A stretch of DNA of 64,000 nucleotides from an uncultured Pelagibacteraceae bacterium (GCA_902598315.1 CACKBP010000004.1:1-64000), one strand, 5' to 3'. Shown: positions 27,651-37,302, counted from the first letter of the stretch. Made by a program: numbers and translations. Notes: generated by a model from the letters alone, not told the origin.

Positions 27651-28964
27651 TTATTTATTTGCTCTTTCAAATCTTCTTAAAAGAACGTTACCTCTTCTTA
27701 CAGCGCTGTCTAAAGCTACTTGAGCAGTTTTCTTACCGCTGTAAACTCCTTCCATCTCTTCATCGATAATACCTCTTATCTGATCAAAAGATCCAAGACG
27801 TAAGCCTTTAGAGTTTTGAGTAACTTTATTTCTCATCATCTGTATTCCTGCTAAATCAGTTCCAGGATTTGCTTTGTAGAAACCTGAACTTTTAGTTTTT
27901 TTAGCAGCAGCAGTTGTTACACCTAAGTAACCAGTATCTTGGTGCCACTTAGCTTGAATATCAGTTTTAGACAAGAAAGCTAAGAACGCAGCTGTTGCTT
28001 TGTTCTCTTCTTTAGATTTTCCAGATAATGCCCATAGAGAAGAACCACCAATAATTGTGTTTTGAGGTGCTTCAGTTCCTCCATAGTAAGGTAAATGCCT
28101 AATACCAAATTCGAATTTTGCTTCTTTTTTGATACCAGCATAACCAGCAGAAGACTCTGTCATTAACATACATTCACCAGCTCTAAAATTTTTACCAGCT
28201 TCATTTCTTCTACCCATGTATTTAAATTTACCTTCTTGCGCCCATTTACCTAAAGTTTGAATGTGCTTGATATGAACTGGGCTGTTAAATGACAACTCAG
28301 TATCTAAACCAGCAAATCCATTAGCTTTAGTTGCAAATGGTATGTTGTGATACGCTGAAAAGTTTTCTAAATGTATCCATGAGTGCCAGCAAGTACAGAA
28401 AGGCATATCAATACCTTTTGCTTTTGCTGCATCAAGTGCATTTCCAACTCTTTTCCAAGTACTTAAATCCATTTCTGGATCTAAACCTGCTTTTTTCATC
28501 AAGTCTTTATTTACCCAAAGAACAGGCGTTGATGAGTTATATGGCATAGATAGCATTTTGCCATCTGTTGTAGTGTAGTAACCGCTTACTGCTGAAACAA
28601 ATCCTTTTGGATTAAAACTTTGTCCAGCATCTTTCATAAGTTGGTACATAGGAACATAAGCTCCTTTGGCTGCCATCAAACTAGCAGTACCGACTTCAAA
28701 TACCATTAAGATGTTAGGATGTTGTCCAGCTCTAAATGCAGCAATCCCTGCGTTAAGAGTTTCAGAATAGTTTCCTTTTCTAGTATGAACTACAGTGTAT
28801 TTGTTTTGGCTTGCATTGAACTTGTTTACTTGTTCATCAAGTAATTCACCAAGTCTTCCACCAAAAGCATGCCACCATTGTATTTCTACTTTTGCTTGAA
28901 GCGACGTTCCCGCAAACATTGCGAAAAGTGCAATCGAAGCAATTATAGCTTTTAAATGTTTCAT
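27651..28964 (-). CDS. ugpB: sn-Glycerol-3-phosphate-binding periplasmic protein
   Basis: Captures glycerol-3-phosphate and glycerophosphodiesters. Signal peptide with cleavage after LQA (about residue 24). Strong resemblance to E. coli UgpB through the whole length: WWHAFGG, YEVGTAS-type FEVGTASLMAAKG, NSSTPVLW, the Trp pair in WHSWIHLENFSA, IIGGSSLW and RLGSFDQIRGIIDEE. 437 aa. First gene of ugpBAECQ with a good SD (GGGGGAAAATCT before the ATG). Confidence 0.95.
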   Translation of the reverse strand: MKHLKAIIASIALFAMFAGTSLQAKVEIQWWHAFGGRLGELLDEQVNKFNASQNKYTVVHTRKGNYSETLNAGIAAFRAGQHPNILMVFEVGTASLMAAKGAYVPMYQLMKDAGQSFNPKGFVSAVSGYYTTTDGKMLSMPYNSSTPVLWVNKDLMKKAGLDPEMDLSTWKRVGNALDAAKAKGIDMPFCTCWHSWIHLENFSAYHNIPFATKANGFAGLDTELSFNSPVHIKHIQTLGKWAQEGKFKYMGRRNEAGKNFRAGECMLMTESSAGYAGIKKEAKFEFGIRHLPYYGGTEAPQNTIIGGSSLWALSGKSKEENKATAAFLAFLSKTDIQAKWHQDTGYLGVTTAAAKKTKSSGFYKANPGTDLAGIQMMRNKVTQNSKGLRLGSFDQIRGIIDEEMEGVYSGKKTAQVALDSAVRRGNVLLRRFERANK

Positions 28965-29058
28965 AGATTTTCCCCCGTTTTCTTTAAAAAGAAAAAAGCT
29001 AGCACAAATTATATATAAAGAGGAGTCGGTATGAAAAAATTAATTTCTACCTAGGGTT

Positions 29059-29403
29059 TTATTTTACTTTACCAAAAGTATTTAAAATTATAACTCCTGA
29101 GATGATAAGGATTAAACCTAAGACTCCAAAAAGATTGGGAGTTTGATTATATTTGAAAATTCCAAATAAAGTGACCGCGGTTATCGTTAATGCTCCATAA
29201 GTAGCGTAAGTAAATCCAACAGGTATTATAGTCATTGCTCTAGATAAACAAAAAATACAGACAACAATACTTGTGATGCAAAAAATTGTTGGTGTGAGCT
29301 TGGTAAAACTTTCTGTAGTTTTGAGAAAACCGTTAGAGGCAATACCTGTTATAATTGCAAGAATTAAATAAATATATCCACTTAGTAAACTTATACTTTT
29401 CAT
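29059..29403 (-). CDS. SMR-family small membrane protein lacking the key glutamate
   Basis: 114 aa, four transmembrane helices, collinear with EmrE: YIYLILAII, SFTKLTP, PVGFTYATYGA and GVIILN align with the EmrE helices. The family's proton- and drug-binding Glu14 aligns with a glycine here (AIITGIASN), while the equivalent of Tyr60 is kept and Trp63 is Tyr. Proton-coupled multidrug export by the EmrE mechanism is therefore unlikely. It may be a scaffold or transport something else. Overlaps the next gene by 4 bases. Confidence 0.8.
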   Translation of the reverse strand: MKSISLLSGYIYLILAIITGIASNGFLKTTESFTKLTPTIFCITSIVVCIFCLSRAMTIIPVGFTYATYGALTITAVTLFGIFKYNQTPNLFGVLGLILIISGVIILNTFGKVK

Positions 29404-30344
29404 TGTGCTTTAGCGAATTGGCCGCCGTCTTTATATCTCCATAACCATTTTTTCATTTCTTCTTCAACATCTATTGGGTCTATATCAAGATCTTTAAGTG
29501 TTAGATGGTTTTTTGAAACAACATTATCTGCCTCAGATAAAATTTCACATTGATCCCTTGTTAAAATAGGTGGGAGAGGAAGCAAATCAGTTATGCTACT
29601 TTGAATTTTAGCTAGAGTCATTGGCATCTCGACAACAAATCTTTTTTTATTTATAGTTGTTAAGATAGATTTTACCATATCTCCAAAACTAATTATTTTT
29701 GGGCCTCCAATTTCATAGATTTTGCTTTCGTTATTTTTAATTTCAATAGCTTTTAGAATTGAAATTGCAACATCTGAAACTAAGATTGGTTGAAATTTAT
29801 AATTTTTGCCAACAACTGGAATTACAGGCAATATACTCAATTTTGAAAATAAATTGGTAAAGTTATCTTCGGGGCCACATACTACACTAGGTCTTATTAT
29901 TACTGTTTTTTTAAAATTCTCTAGTGCTTTTTGTTCCCCTAGAAATTTTGATTTTTGATAGAGAGATTTTGATTTGTCATTAGCTCCAATGGCACTAACA
30001 TGGATAAATTTTTTGACGTCTGTTTCCGAACAAATCTTAGCGATAGCTTCGGGAATTTTTGAATGAATATTATAAAATTTTTGTTTTCTATTTTCAAAGA
30101 GAATGCCAATTAAATTTACAACTACATCTGAATTTTTTATGGCCTCTTTCAAATCTGAAAAATTATTTGGATTCCAATCTAAAAGTTCGATAGCACCTGG
30201 TGTTGCTTGGGTCTTTAAATACCCTTTTTGAAAGGCTTTTCTTGTTGTTATGATACATCTATAGTTTTTCTTGGTCAAATTTCGAACAAGATATCTGCCT
30301 ATAAAACCCCCGCCACCTAAGATTGTGCAAATTTGATTTTTCAT
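29400..30344 (-). CDS. NDUFA9-like NAD(P)-binding SDR (complex I associated)
   Basis: Atypical short-chain dehydrogenase, 314 aa. Rossmann motif GGGGFIGRYL at about 10-19, IHVSAIGAN, and YQKSKFLGE with the Tyr-x3-Lys pair. The pattern matches the alphaproteobacterial relatives of mitochondrial complex I 39-kDa subunit NDUFA9. Role in complex I assembly or stability is inferred by family. No signal peptide. Confidence 0.82.
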   Translation of the reverse strand: MKNQICTILGGGGFIGRYLVRNLTKKNYRCIITTRKAFQKGYLKTQATPGAIELLDWNPNNFSDLKEAIKNSDVVVNLIGILFENRKQKFYNIHSKIPEAIAKICSETDVKKFIHVSAIGANDKSKSLYQKSKFLGEQKALENFKKTVIIRPSVVCGPEDNFTNLFSKLSILPVIPVVGKNYKFQPILVSDVAISILKAIEIKNNESKIYEIGGPKIISFGDMVKSILTTINKKRFVVEMPMTLAKIQSSITDLLPLPPILTRDQCEILSEADNVVSKNHLTLKDLDIDPIDVEEEMKKWLWRYKDGGQFAKAQ

Positions 30345-30361
30345 GGTATTTAAACTTATAT

Positions 30362-30985
30362 ATGAAAATAACTAAGATTAAAGAGGACATAACTCCAGAG
30401 ATAGCTAGTTCAATTAAAGACAGTATTGCAATAGACACTGAGGCAACTGGGCTTCAAATACCATCTAGGGATAAATTAAGCCTAATTCAAATATGCGACT
30501 CACAAAACAATGTTTATATAATTCAACCAGACAAAAATAATTTTAAAGCACCTAATTTAGTATCAATTTTAGAAAATGAAAAAATTTTAAAAATTGGCCA
30601 TTTTTTAAGATTTGACAAAAACGCCTTGGAGTTTTTTTTAAAGTGCAAAGTCAAAAATATTTTTGATACCAAAATTGCATCAAAAATAGTTAGAACTTAT
30701 ACAGATGCTCATGGTTTAAAAAACTTAGTTCAAGAATTTTGTAATAAATCAATAGACAAAAGACAAGGAAGTAGCGATTGGAACAAAGATATTAATGAAT
30801 TATCAGATAAACAATTAGAGTACGCAGCAAATGATGTAATATTTCTTCACAAAATAAAAACAGAACTAGAGAAAATGTTATTAAGAGAAAAAAGAATGGA
30901 AATATTTCAAAAATGTTTAGCTTTTTTAGATACAAGAGTTGAATTAGATCAAAAAGGATTTAAAGAGGATATTTTTGAGCACTAA
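30362..30985 (+). CDS. rnd: RNase D-type 3'-5' exonuclease (compact)
   Basis: DEDDy exonuclease domain only, about 207 aa, without the HRDC domains of E. coli RNase D. Motifs: AIDTEATGL (Asp, Glu), GHFLRFDKNAL (Asp) and YAANDVIFL (Tyr, Asp). I start at ATG 30362; an upstream in-frame codon at 30323 would overlap the divergent SDR gene. Trims tRNA or other small RNA 3' ends by family. The next gene starts at its stop codon. Confidence 0.88.
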   Translation: MKITKIKEDITPEIASSIKDSIAIDTEATGLQIPSRDKLSLIQICDSQNNVYIIQPDKNNFKAPNLVSILENEKILKIGHFLRFDKNALEFFLKCKVKNIFDTKIASKIVRTYTDAHGLKNLVQEFCNKSIDKRQGSSDWNKDINELSDKQLEYAANDVIFLHKIKTELEKMLLREKRMEIFQKCLAFLDTRVELDQKGFKEDIFEH

Positions 30986-31962
30986 TGAATAATAAAAATT
31001 TTATAAATTTAGCTAAGAAAACAGCCAATCTTCAAATAAATGAATTAAAAAAAATAAAAAAAGTTTTCAATAATTCTTTTATAAAAGCAATAAATTTAAT
31101 ATCAGGATGTAAGGGCAAGATAATATTTGCTGGAATAGGTAAATCAGGCTTGATAGCTAGAAAAATTTCAGCAACATTTTCGAGTGTTGGTATACCTAGT
31201 TTTTTTTGTGATCCAGCTCAAGCATTACATGGTGATATGGGTCAGATTGAAAAAAAAGATGTTCTAATAATACTATCATATTCTGGTAATACTTCTGAGC
31301 TTACAAATATGTTAAGATATTCAAATCGATATAGAATTAAAATAATTGGGATTGCTTCAAAGCTAGATAGTATTTTATTAAAAGCAAGTGATATAAAAAT
31401 AGTTGTACCAAAAGTAAAAGAGTCAGATATGACTGGGATGGTGCCAACTTCTAGCACATCACTTATGCTTCTTCTCGGAGATTGTATGGCTACTTCAGTA
31501 ATGCATCAAAAAAAATTTTCGAAAGAAAAATTTAAAATCTTTCATCCTGGAGGTAACATTGGAAATTCTCTCTTATTAGCAAAAGATATCATGGTAAAAG
31601 GTAATAAAATGCCTGTGATTAACTATCAAAGAAATTTTAAAGACGCGATTAAAATAATGAGTAAGAAAAATTTAGGGATTATTGTAATATTAAAAAATAA
31701 ATTTATTAAAGGTATACTAACTGACGGTGACTTAAGAAGAGAAATAAAAAATTATTCTAAAAGTCAAAATTTACTTAAATTTATTAATAAAAATCCTTAT
31801 GTAGTAAATGAAAACATGCCTGCCTCCAAAGCTCTTGCGATTATGAGTGAAAAAAAAATAACAAGTTTACTTGTGGTTTCTGATAAACAGTTAGGTAAAT
31901 CAAATAAAATATTAAAAGGAATTATACATATTCATTTTTTACTTAAAAACGGAATAAAATGA
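30985..31962 (+). CDS. kdsD: Arabinose-5-phosphate isomerase
   Basis: First step of KDO synthesis. N-terminal SIS domain (about 35-180) with GIGKSGLIARKI, SYSGNTSEL and STSLMLLLGD, then two CBS domains (about 205-325). 325 aa, typical of KpsF/GutQ/KdsD. Overlaps rnd by one base and lptC by 4 bases. Confidence 0.93.
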   Translation: MNNKNFINLAKKTANLQINELKKIKKVFNNSFIKAINLISGCKGKIIFAGIGKSGLIARKISATFSSVGIPSFFCDPAQALHGDMGQIEKKDVLIILSYSGNTSELTNMLRYSNRYRIKIIGIASKLDSILLKASDIKIVVPKVKESDMTGMVPTSSTSLMLLLGDCMATSVMHQKKFSKEKFKIFHPGGNIGNSLLLAKDIMVKGNKMPVINYQRNFKDAIKIMSKKNLGIIVILKNKFIKGILTDGDLRREIKNYSKSQNLLKFINKNPYVVNENMPASKALAIMSEKKITSLLVVSDKQLGKSNKILKGIIHIHFLLKNGIK

Positions 31963-32579
31963 TGGAAAGAAAAAAAAAGTTAATAATTACTCAGATAAGT
32001 TTATTTGTATTAGGTTTAATAATTATTTTTTTAACTTATAATGTTGGTCAGAAATCCACTAATAAAGAAGAAATTTTAACTGAACAAACTAAAGATCAAC
32101 TACAACAAAAAATTAATAAAAATGAAGATGGCTCAAATGTTTTCTATAATATTTCTTATAGTGGTTTAGACTTGTCAGGAAATCGATATATCCTTAAATC
32201 TGAAGTAGCAAGCACAAGCGAAGATAATGATGAGATAATAGATATGAAAGGAGTGGAAGCTGTGTTTTATTTTAAAGACGACACTGTGCTTTATATCTGG
32301 TCGGATCTTGGTCAATATAATAATAAAACTTTGGACATGAATTTTAGAAAAAATGTAAAAGCCAATTATGATAAAACACAACTTTTTGCTGATAAAGTTG
32401 ATTATTCAAATTTTAAAGGATCACTGATAGTGTCAGAAAATGTAGTGGTAAAAGATGTTCAAGGCTCACTAGATGCAGATGAGCTATTTTTCGATATTAA
32501 AACCCAAACTCTTGATATTGCATCTTTTAAAAATGATAAAATTAATGCTAAGGTAAAAATAAATGAAAAAAGGTTTTAG
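31959..32579 (+). CDS. lptC: LptC-like lipopolysaccharide export protein
   Basis: Single N-terminal transmembrane anchor (about 8-26) followed by a beta-rich jellyroll periplasmic domain (about 60-200). 206 aa. Placed between kdsD and lptB as in other proteobacteria, which supports the call more than sequence motifs do. The usual lptA gene between lptC and lptB is absent. Overlaps lptB by 17 bases. Confidence 0.78.
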   Translation: MMERKKKLIITQISLFVLGLIIIFLTYNVGQKSTNKEEILTEQTKDQLQQKINKNEDGSNVFYNISYSGLDLSGNRYILKSEVASTSEDNDEIIDMKGVEAVFYFKDDTVLYIWSDLGQYNNKTLDMNFRKNVKANYDKTQLFADKVDYSNFKGSLIVSENVVVKDVQGSLDADELFFDIKTQTLDIASFKNDKINAKVKINEKRF

Positions 32580-33318
32580 AATTTTAAAATTCAAAAAAGA
32601 TAAACCAATTTTTGAGGTTAAAGAAATTAGTAAGTCATTTGATGGTAGACCAATTCTTAAAAAACTTTCATTAAAGGTATTTCCAGGCGAGTGTGTTGGA
32701 GTTTTAGGTCCTAACGGTTGCGGAAAAACTACATTGTTTTCCCTTTGCATTGGTGAGCAATCTTTAGAAAGTGGTAAAATTTATTTAAATAATAAGTCCA
32801 TAGAACAAATACCAATACACTTACGAGCAAAAGAAGGCTTGGGATATCTCCCTCAACAAAGAAGTGTTTTTAATATGTCTGTCTATGACAATATTTTGGG
32901 AATAGCTCAAATTTCAATCAAAGGAGCAAGTAATCAAAAAAATATAACTGAAAAGCTTTTAGACGAGTTCAACCTTCAGCATTTAAGAACATTAAATGCA
33001 TCTGTTTTATCTGGAGGTGAAATCAGAAGATTAATGATGGCGAGAGTAATGATTAACAAACCTAAGATTGTGCTACTTGATGAGCCTTTAGCTGCGCTAG
33101 ATCCATTAGTTGTTCAAGATATACAAAAATACATACTAAAGATACAATCTAGTGGAACAGCAATACTTGTTACAGACCATAATGTAAAAAATTTGTTCGA
33201 TATCACAGATCGTAGCTATGTTTTAGGTGAACAAACTGTAATTGCTGAAGGAACATCAAGAGAATTATTAAAGTCAACAAAAGCTATAGAACATTATTTC
33301 GGTTCGCAATTCTCTTAA
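32563..33318 (+). CDS. lptB: Lipopolysaccharide export ATPase
   Basis: ABC ATPase of the LptBFG complex, 251 aa. Walker A GPNGCGKTT, LPQQRSVFNMSVYDNI (Q-loop region typical of LptB), signature LSGGEIRRLMMAR, Walker B IVLLDEPLAALDP and switch TDHNV. The N-terminus begins within the lptC 3' end. Confidence 0.93.
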   Translation: MKKGFRILKFKKDKPIFEVKEISKSFDGRPILKKLSLKVFPGECVGVLGPNGCGKTTLFSLCIGEQSLESGKIYLNNKSIEQIPIHLRAKEGLGYLPQQRSVFNMSVYDNILGIAQISIKGASNQKNITEKLLDEFNLQHLRTLNASVLSGGEIRRLMMARVMINKPKIVLLDEPLAALDPLVVQDIQKYILKIQSSGTAILVTDHNVKNLFDITDRSYVLGEQTVIAEGTSRELLKSTKAIEHYFGSQFS

Positions 33319-33322
33319 AATA

Positions 33323-34669
33323 ATGTTTAGAAAAAGTTTTAGCGTAAAAATCAACAAAAAAATAAATCCATTTAAAAAAAGAATACAAGTCGACTCGGAC
33401 AAATCAATTTCTATACGAAGTTTTCTAATTGGCGCTATCAGCGAAAATATTTCTGTAAATAAAAATGTTTTAGAATCTGAGGATGTAATCTCTACTATTG
33501 AATGTTTAAAAAAGTTAGGAGTTAAAATAAAGAAGAAGAGTAGTAAAAGTTATTTAATTTATGGAAGAGGGTTAGGATCGTTAAATGCTAAAAAAAATAC
33601 TCAATTAAATTTCGGCAATTCAGGTACGCTTGCTAGGCTTCTAATTGGAATTTTATCAGCTACCCCAAGAATTGATGTAAAGGTTTCTGGTGATCATTCA
33701 CTTAATAAAAGAAGTATGAAAAAACTAATAGAATTGATGAATGAGTTTGGCGCAACTTTTTTACCAAAACAAAAATATAATTTTCCGTTAAGATTTATTT
33801 CATCTGATGTACCGATCGGTATTAATTACGAGGCAGGTGTATCAGCGCAACTAAAAAGTGCTGTAATTCTGGCTGCACTTAATTCTAATGGTAATACAGA
33901 GATTATCGAAAGACAAAAAAGTAGGGACCATACCGAAAATCTTTTAATACATAATTCAAATGCTATTAAGGTTAAAAATTTTAAAAAAAAAGTGATCACT
34001 ATTTTTGGAAAAAGGCATTTAAAACCCCTGAGTATCAACGTGCCTGGAGATCCTTCGTCCGCTGCTTTTTTTACTGCTCTGACTTTGCTCAATAAAAAAT
34101 CATTTTTAAATATTAAAAATGTAGGTCTTAATCCTACTAGAATCGGTTTTTACAAACTTTTAAAAAAACAGGGAGCTTTAATTAAATTTAAAAATTTAAA
34201 AAAACAAAACAGTGAGATTATTGGAGATATCGAAGTCAAGAGTAGTAAACTTAGACCCATTCGTGCCTCTAAAGAGTACTACGTAAATTCTACAGATGAA
34301 TACCCAATACTTTTTGTTATAGCCGCCTTGACAAAAGGAATATCAGTTTTCAAGGGAATTTCAGATCTAGCTAACAAAGAAAGTAATAGAATTAAAGAAA
34401 TGCAAATAATCTTATCGCAGATCGGTATAAAAAGTTTTTTTTTAAAGAACGAGTTAAGAATATATGGAGATAATGAAATTGAGTTTCTTAAAAAAAAGAT
34501 TAAAATACCAAATTTAGGTGACCACAGAATATGTATGTCAGCTTTCATTTTATCATTATTAACTGGAGCAACTGCAATAATTAAAAATTTTGAAACTGTA
34601 AATACCTCATCACCCTCTTTTTTAAAAATCATGAAATCATTGGGAGCAAAATTTGAAAAACAAAAGTAA
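33323..34669 (+). CDS. aroA: 3-phosphoshikimate 1-carboxyvinyltransferase (EPSP synthase)
   Basis: Shikimate pathway enzyme. DSDKSISIRSFLIGA holds the phosphate-binding Lys-Ser and Arg, NFGNSGTLARLLIG the PEP loop, RPIRASKEYYVNSTDEYPILFV the catalytic Asp-Glu region, and GDHRICMSAFIL the C-terminal Arg. 448 aa. The conserved PEP-loop Gly (class II form NAGTA/LGNSGT) appears as GNSGT. Overlaps cmk by 17 bases. Confidence 0.94.
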   Translation: MFRKSFSVKINKKINPFKKRIQVDSDKSISIRSFLIGAISENISVNKNVLESEDVISTIECLKKLGVKIKKKSSKSYLIYGRGLGSLNAKKNTQLNFGNSGTLARLLIGILSATPRIDVKVSGDHSLNKRSMKKLIELMNEFGATFLPKQKYNFPLRFISSDVPIGINYEAGVSAQLKSAVILAALNSNGNTEIIERQKSRDHTENLLIHNSNAIKVKNFKKKVITIFGKRHLKPLSINVPGDPSSAAFFTALTLLNKKSFLNIKNVGLNPTRIGFYKLLKKQGALIKFKNLKKQNSEIIGDIEVKSSKLRPIRASKEYYVNSTDEYPILFVIAALTKGISVFKGISDLANKESNRIKEMQIILSQIGIKSFFLKNELRIYGDNEIEFLKKKIKIPNLGDHRICMSAFILSLLTGATAIIKNFETVNTSSPSFLKIMKSLGAKFEKQK

Positions 34670-35309
34670 ATTTATTCAAATATCTTGTGATGGAGGAGCA
34701 GCTACAGGAAAATCAACTGGAGCCAAAATGATTGCAAAAAAATTTAAATTAAAATTTTTATCATCTGGTTTATTATATAGATATGCTAGCTATAGTATTC
34801 TAAAAAGCAAACCAAAGAACAAAATTTCCTTTCTACAAAAGAAATTTAAATCCCTGAAATATAATAGATTAAAGAATATCAATCTTCACTCTCCTGAAAT
34901 TTCAAGACATGTCTCATTGATTGCAAAAAATTCAAAAATAAGAAATATATTAAAAAAGTTTCAACTAAATTTTTCTAAGAAACACAAAAGCTGCTGTATC
35001 GAAGGTAGGGACATCTCAACGAAAATACTGCCAAATTCAGATGTAAAATTTTTTTTTAAGTGCAAATTAGATGTTGCTGCAAAAAGAAGATATAAAGATT
35101 TAAAAAGATATAATTCTAAAGTTAAATTAAATGATGTAAAAAAAGCGCTTAGAATAAGAAATATTTCTGATACAAAAAGAAAAAACTCCCCTTTACTTAA
35201 ACATGCAGATTCGGTAGAAATCGACACCGGAAAATTGAATAAACAAGCAATGTTGAAAAAAATGACTTTACATGTAAGAAAAATAATAGATTTTAAGCAT
35301 GGACACTAA
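34653..35309 (+). CDS. cmk: Cytidylate kinase
   Basis: Phosphorylates CMP/dCMP. P-loop-type start SCDGGAATGKSTGAKM (about 9-24), SGLLYRYAS, EGRDISTKILP and the NMP-binding RRYKDL. 218 aa. Overlaps aroA upstream and rpsA downstream (11 bases), as in many alphaproteobacteria. Confidence 0.93.
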   Translation: MKNKSKFIQISCDGGAATGKSTGAKMIAKKFKLKFLSSGLLYRYASYSILKSKPKNKISFLQKKFKSLKYNRLKNINLHSPEISRHVSLIAKNSKIRNILKKFQLNFSKKHKSCCIEGRDISTKILPNSDVKFFFKCKLDVAAKRRYKDLKRYNSKVKLNDVKKALRIRNISDTKRKNSPLLKHADSVEIDTGKLNKQAMLKKMTLHVRKIIDFKHGH

Positions 35310-37020
35310 ACAAGAATTAAAAAACGCTACTCCGCTACTTAAAGAGTTCAAAAACCTCCTGGATCAAGATTTTAAAGACAGAAAACTCAAGGAAAATGAA
35401 ATTATAAAAGCTACAGTGACTGAAATAACTAAAAATTTTGTTGTAGTAGATTGTAAGGCAAAAATGGAGGGCATGATACCTATTGAAGAATTTAAAAATG
35501 ATAACGAATTATCTAAATTAAAAGTTGGTTCTAAAATAGATGTTTATCTTGAAAGAATTGAAAGTTTTAAAGGAGAGATAATTATCTCTCGAGATAAAGC
35601 TAGAAAAATTAAAGCTTGGAAAAAAATGGAAAAAGTCTTCGAAACACAAGAGGAGATGACGGGATATATTACTGGAAAAGTTAAAGGAGGTTTTATAGCT
35701 ACTGTAGAGGGTTTGCCATGTTTTATGCCTTCTTCGCAAATTGATGTTAAACCACTAAAAAGAATAGATCATTTAATGAATACCCCGGTAAAAGTTATAG
35801 CTACGAGAATTGATAAAAATAGAGGGAACGTTTGTGTATCCAGAAGAGCTGTACTTGAAAAAAGTAAAAATGCTGAAATCACTGAAGCCTTAAAAAATAT
35901 CAAAGAGGGAGACATAATCGAAAATGCATTAGTTAAAGCAACAACAGACTGGGGAATATTTTTAGATATCAATGGTATCGATGCGCTTTTGCATGTTTCA
36001 GATTTAAGTCACGGCAGGGTCAAGAAACCTTCTGACCTAGTAAGTATCGGACAAAAGATAAAAGTAAAAATTACAAAAATAGACGAAAAAACAAAAAGGG
36101 TTTCAGCATCAGTAAAAGCTTTAACAGTTGACCCTTATGAAAATATAGAGAAAAAATACAAAATTGGTGAAATTTATGACGGGGAAGTTACTAAAATTGT
36201 CGACTATGGTTGTTTTGTAAAAATTGAAGAGGGGATTGAAGGCTTAATACACAACTCTGAGCTGGATTGGACAAGCAGAAATATTAAACCAAGTAAGGTA
36301 CTTTCTGTATCTCAAAAAATAAAATTTAAAATTGTCAACATTGATAAAGAAACTAAGAGGATTTCACTATCGTATAAAGCAACTTTAGAAAATCCATGGA
36401 ATAAAATAAAAGATAAAATTGGCCAAGAAGTGAAAGTAAAAGTAAGTAATGTTACTGACAAAGCTATTTTTGCTGAATTAGTGGACTCTGGTTTATCTGG
36501 AATGTTGCATTATAAAGAAATATCTTACGAGGAGAACATTGATAATCTTAAAAAATACAAAAAAAAGGACGTTATCAACGTTAAAATAATTGAGATAAAG
36601 GACGATAAAATTAGATTTTCAAAAAGGGCTTTAGATAAAGATCCTTTAGATTGGTTTAAAGATAATAAAAAGAAAGTTGGAGATATCATAACTACACGAA
36701 TACACGAGGTATTAAAAACAGGTGTAAAAGTATCAATCGACAAAGAGAAAAAACTAATTGTAAATATTAGAAAAGGTGACTTAGCGAAAGACTCTGCTGA
36801 TGCTAGACCAGAAGTTTTTTCACCAGGTAATGCCTTAGATGCAAAAATTACTGAATTAGATGTTAAATTAAGGAAAATAAAATTAAGCGTCAAAGCAGCT
36901 CAAATCGATGAGGAAAAATCTTTGATCGCTAAATTTGGAGAGGGAGCAACAAAGTCTGGTGCTACCCTTAAAGGTATATTTGAGAAAGCATTAGGAAAAA
37001 AAACAAAAAAAGATAAGTAA
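35299..37020 (+). CDS. rpsA: 30S ribosomal protein S1
   Basis: 573 aa with six S1 RNA-binding repeats. Each opens with a G-x-(I/V)-x2-(G/A)-x-V pattern, for example GDIIENALVKATTDWGIFLDI and, a repeat later, GEIYDGEVTKIVDYGCFVKI (shown only in part). The first two bind the ribosome, the others mRNA, by family knowledge. Its stop is immediately followed by the TTG start of ihfB. Confidence 0.96.
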   Translation: MDTKQELKNATPLLKEFKNLLDQDFKDRKLKENEIIKATVTEITKNFVVVDCKAKMEGMIPIEEFKNDNELSKLKVGSKIDVYLERIESFKGEIIISRDKARKIKAWKKMEKVFETQEEMTGYITGKVKGGFIATVEGLPCFMPSSQIDVKPLKRIDHLMNTPVKVIATRIDKNRGNVCVSRRAVLEKSKNAEITEALKNIKEGDIIENALVKATTDWGIFLDINGIDALLHVSDLSHGRVKKPSDLVSIGQKIKVKITKIDEKTKRVSASVKALTVDPYENIEKKYKIGEIYDGEVTKIVDYGCFVKIEEGIEGLIHNSELDWTSRNIKPSKVLSVSQKIKFKIVNIDKETKRISLSYKATLENPWNKIKDKIGQEVKVKVSNVTDKAIFAELVDSGLSGMLHYKEISYEENIDNLKKYKKKDVINVKIIEIKDDKIRFSKRALDKDPLDWFKDNKKKVGDIITTRIHEVLKTGVKVSIDKEKKLIVNIRKGDLAKDSADARPEVFSPGNALDAKITELDVKLRKIKLSVKAAQIDEEKSLIAKFGEGATKSGATLKGIFEKALGKKTKKDK

Positions 37021-37302
37021 TTGTCAAGACCTGAGATAATCAAAGAATTAAAAGAAAAAAATCCAAAACTATCCCAAAGTGAATTAGAAACAGTAATCGA
37101 TATTTTTTGTCAGAGTATTGAAGACGCTTTGAAAGAAAAAAAAAACATTGAATTACGAGGTTTTGGTACCTTTTTTACGAAAAAAATTAAAGAAAAATAC
37201 TCTGCGAGAAACCCTAAAACTGGAGAATTAATTTATGTTCCTGAAAAAAATAAGATAAGGTTTAGAGCTAGTAAGAAACTTAAAGAAATAGTTAATAAAT
37301 GA
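37021..37302 (+). CDS. ihfB: Integration host factor beta subunit
   Basis: HU/IHF DNA-bending protein, 93 aa, beginning at a TTG codon directly after the rpsA stop. The beta-arm region GFGTFFTKKIKEKYSARNPKTGE contains the DNA-intercalating proline neighbourhood RNPKTGE. No other in-frame start fits the family N-terminus. Gene order rpsA-ihfB is conserved in alphaproteobacteria. Confidence 0.92.
   Translation: MSRPEIIKELKEKNPKLSQSELETVIDIFCQSIEDALKEKKNIELRGFGTFFTKKIKEKYSARNPKTGELIYVPEKNKIRFRASKKLKEIVNK

Noticed and set aside
29031..29054. Seven-codon ORF with a good ribosome site (MKKLIST) in the ugpB upstream gap
   Set aside because: Opposite strand to both neighbours and nothing downstream to regulate; likely chance.
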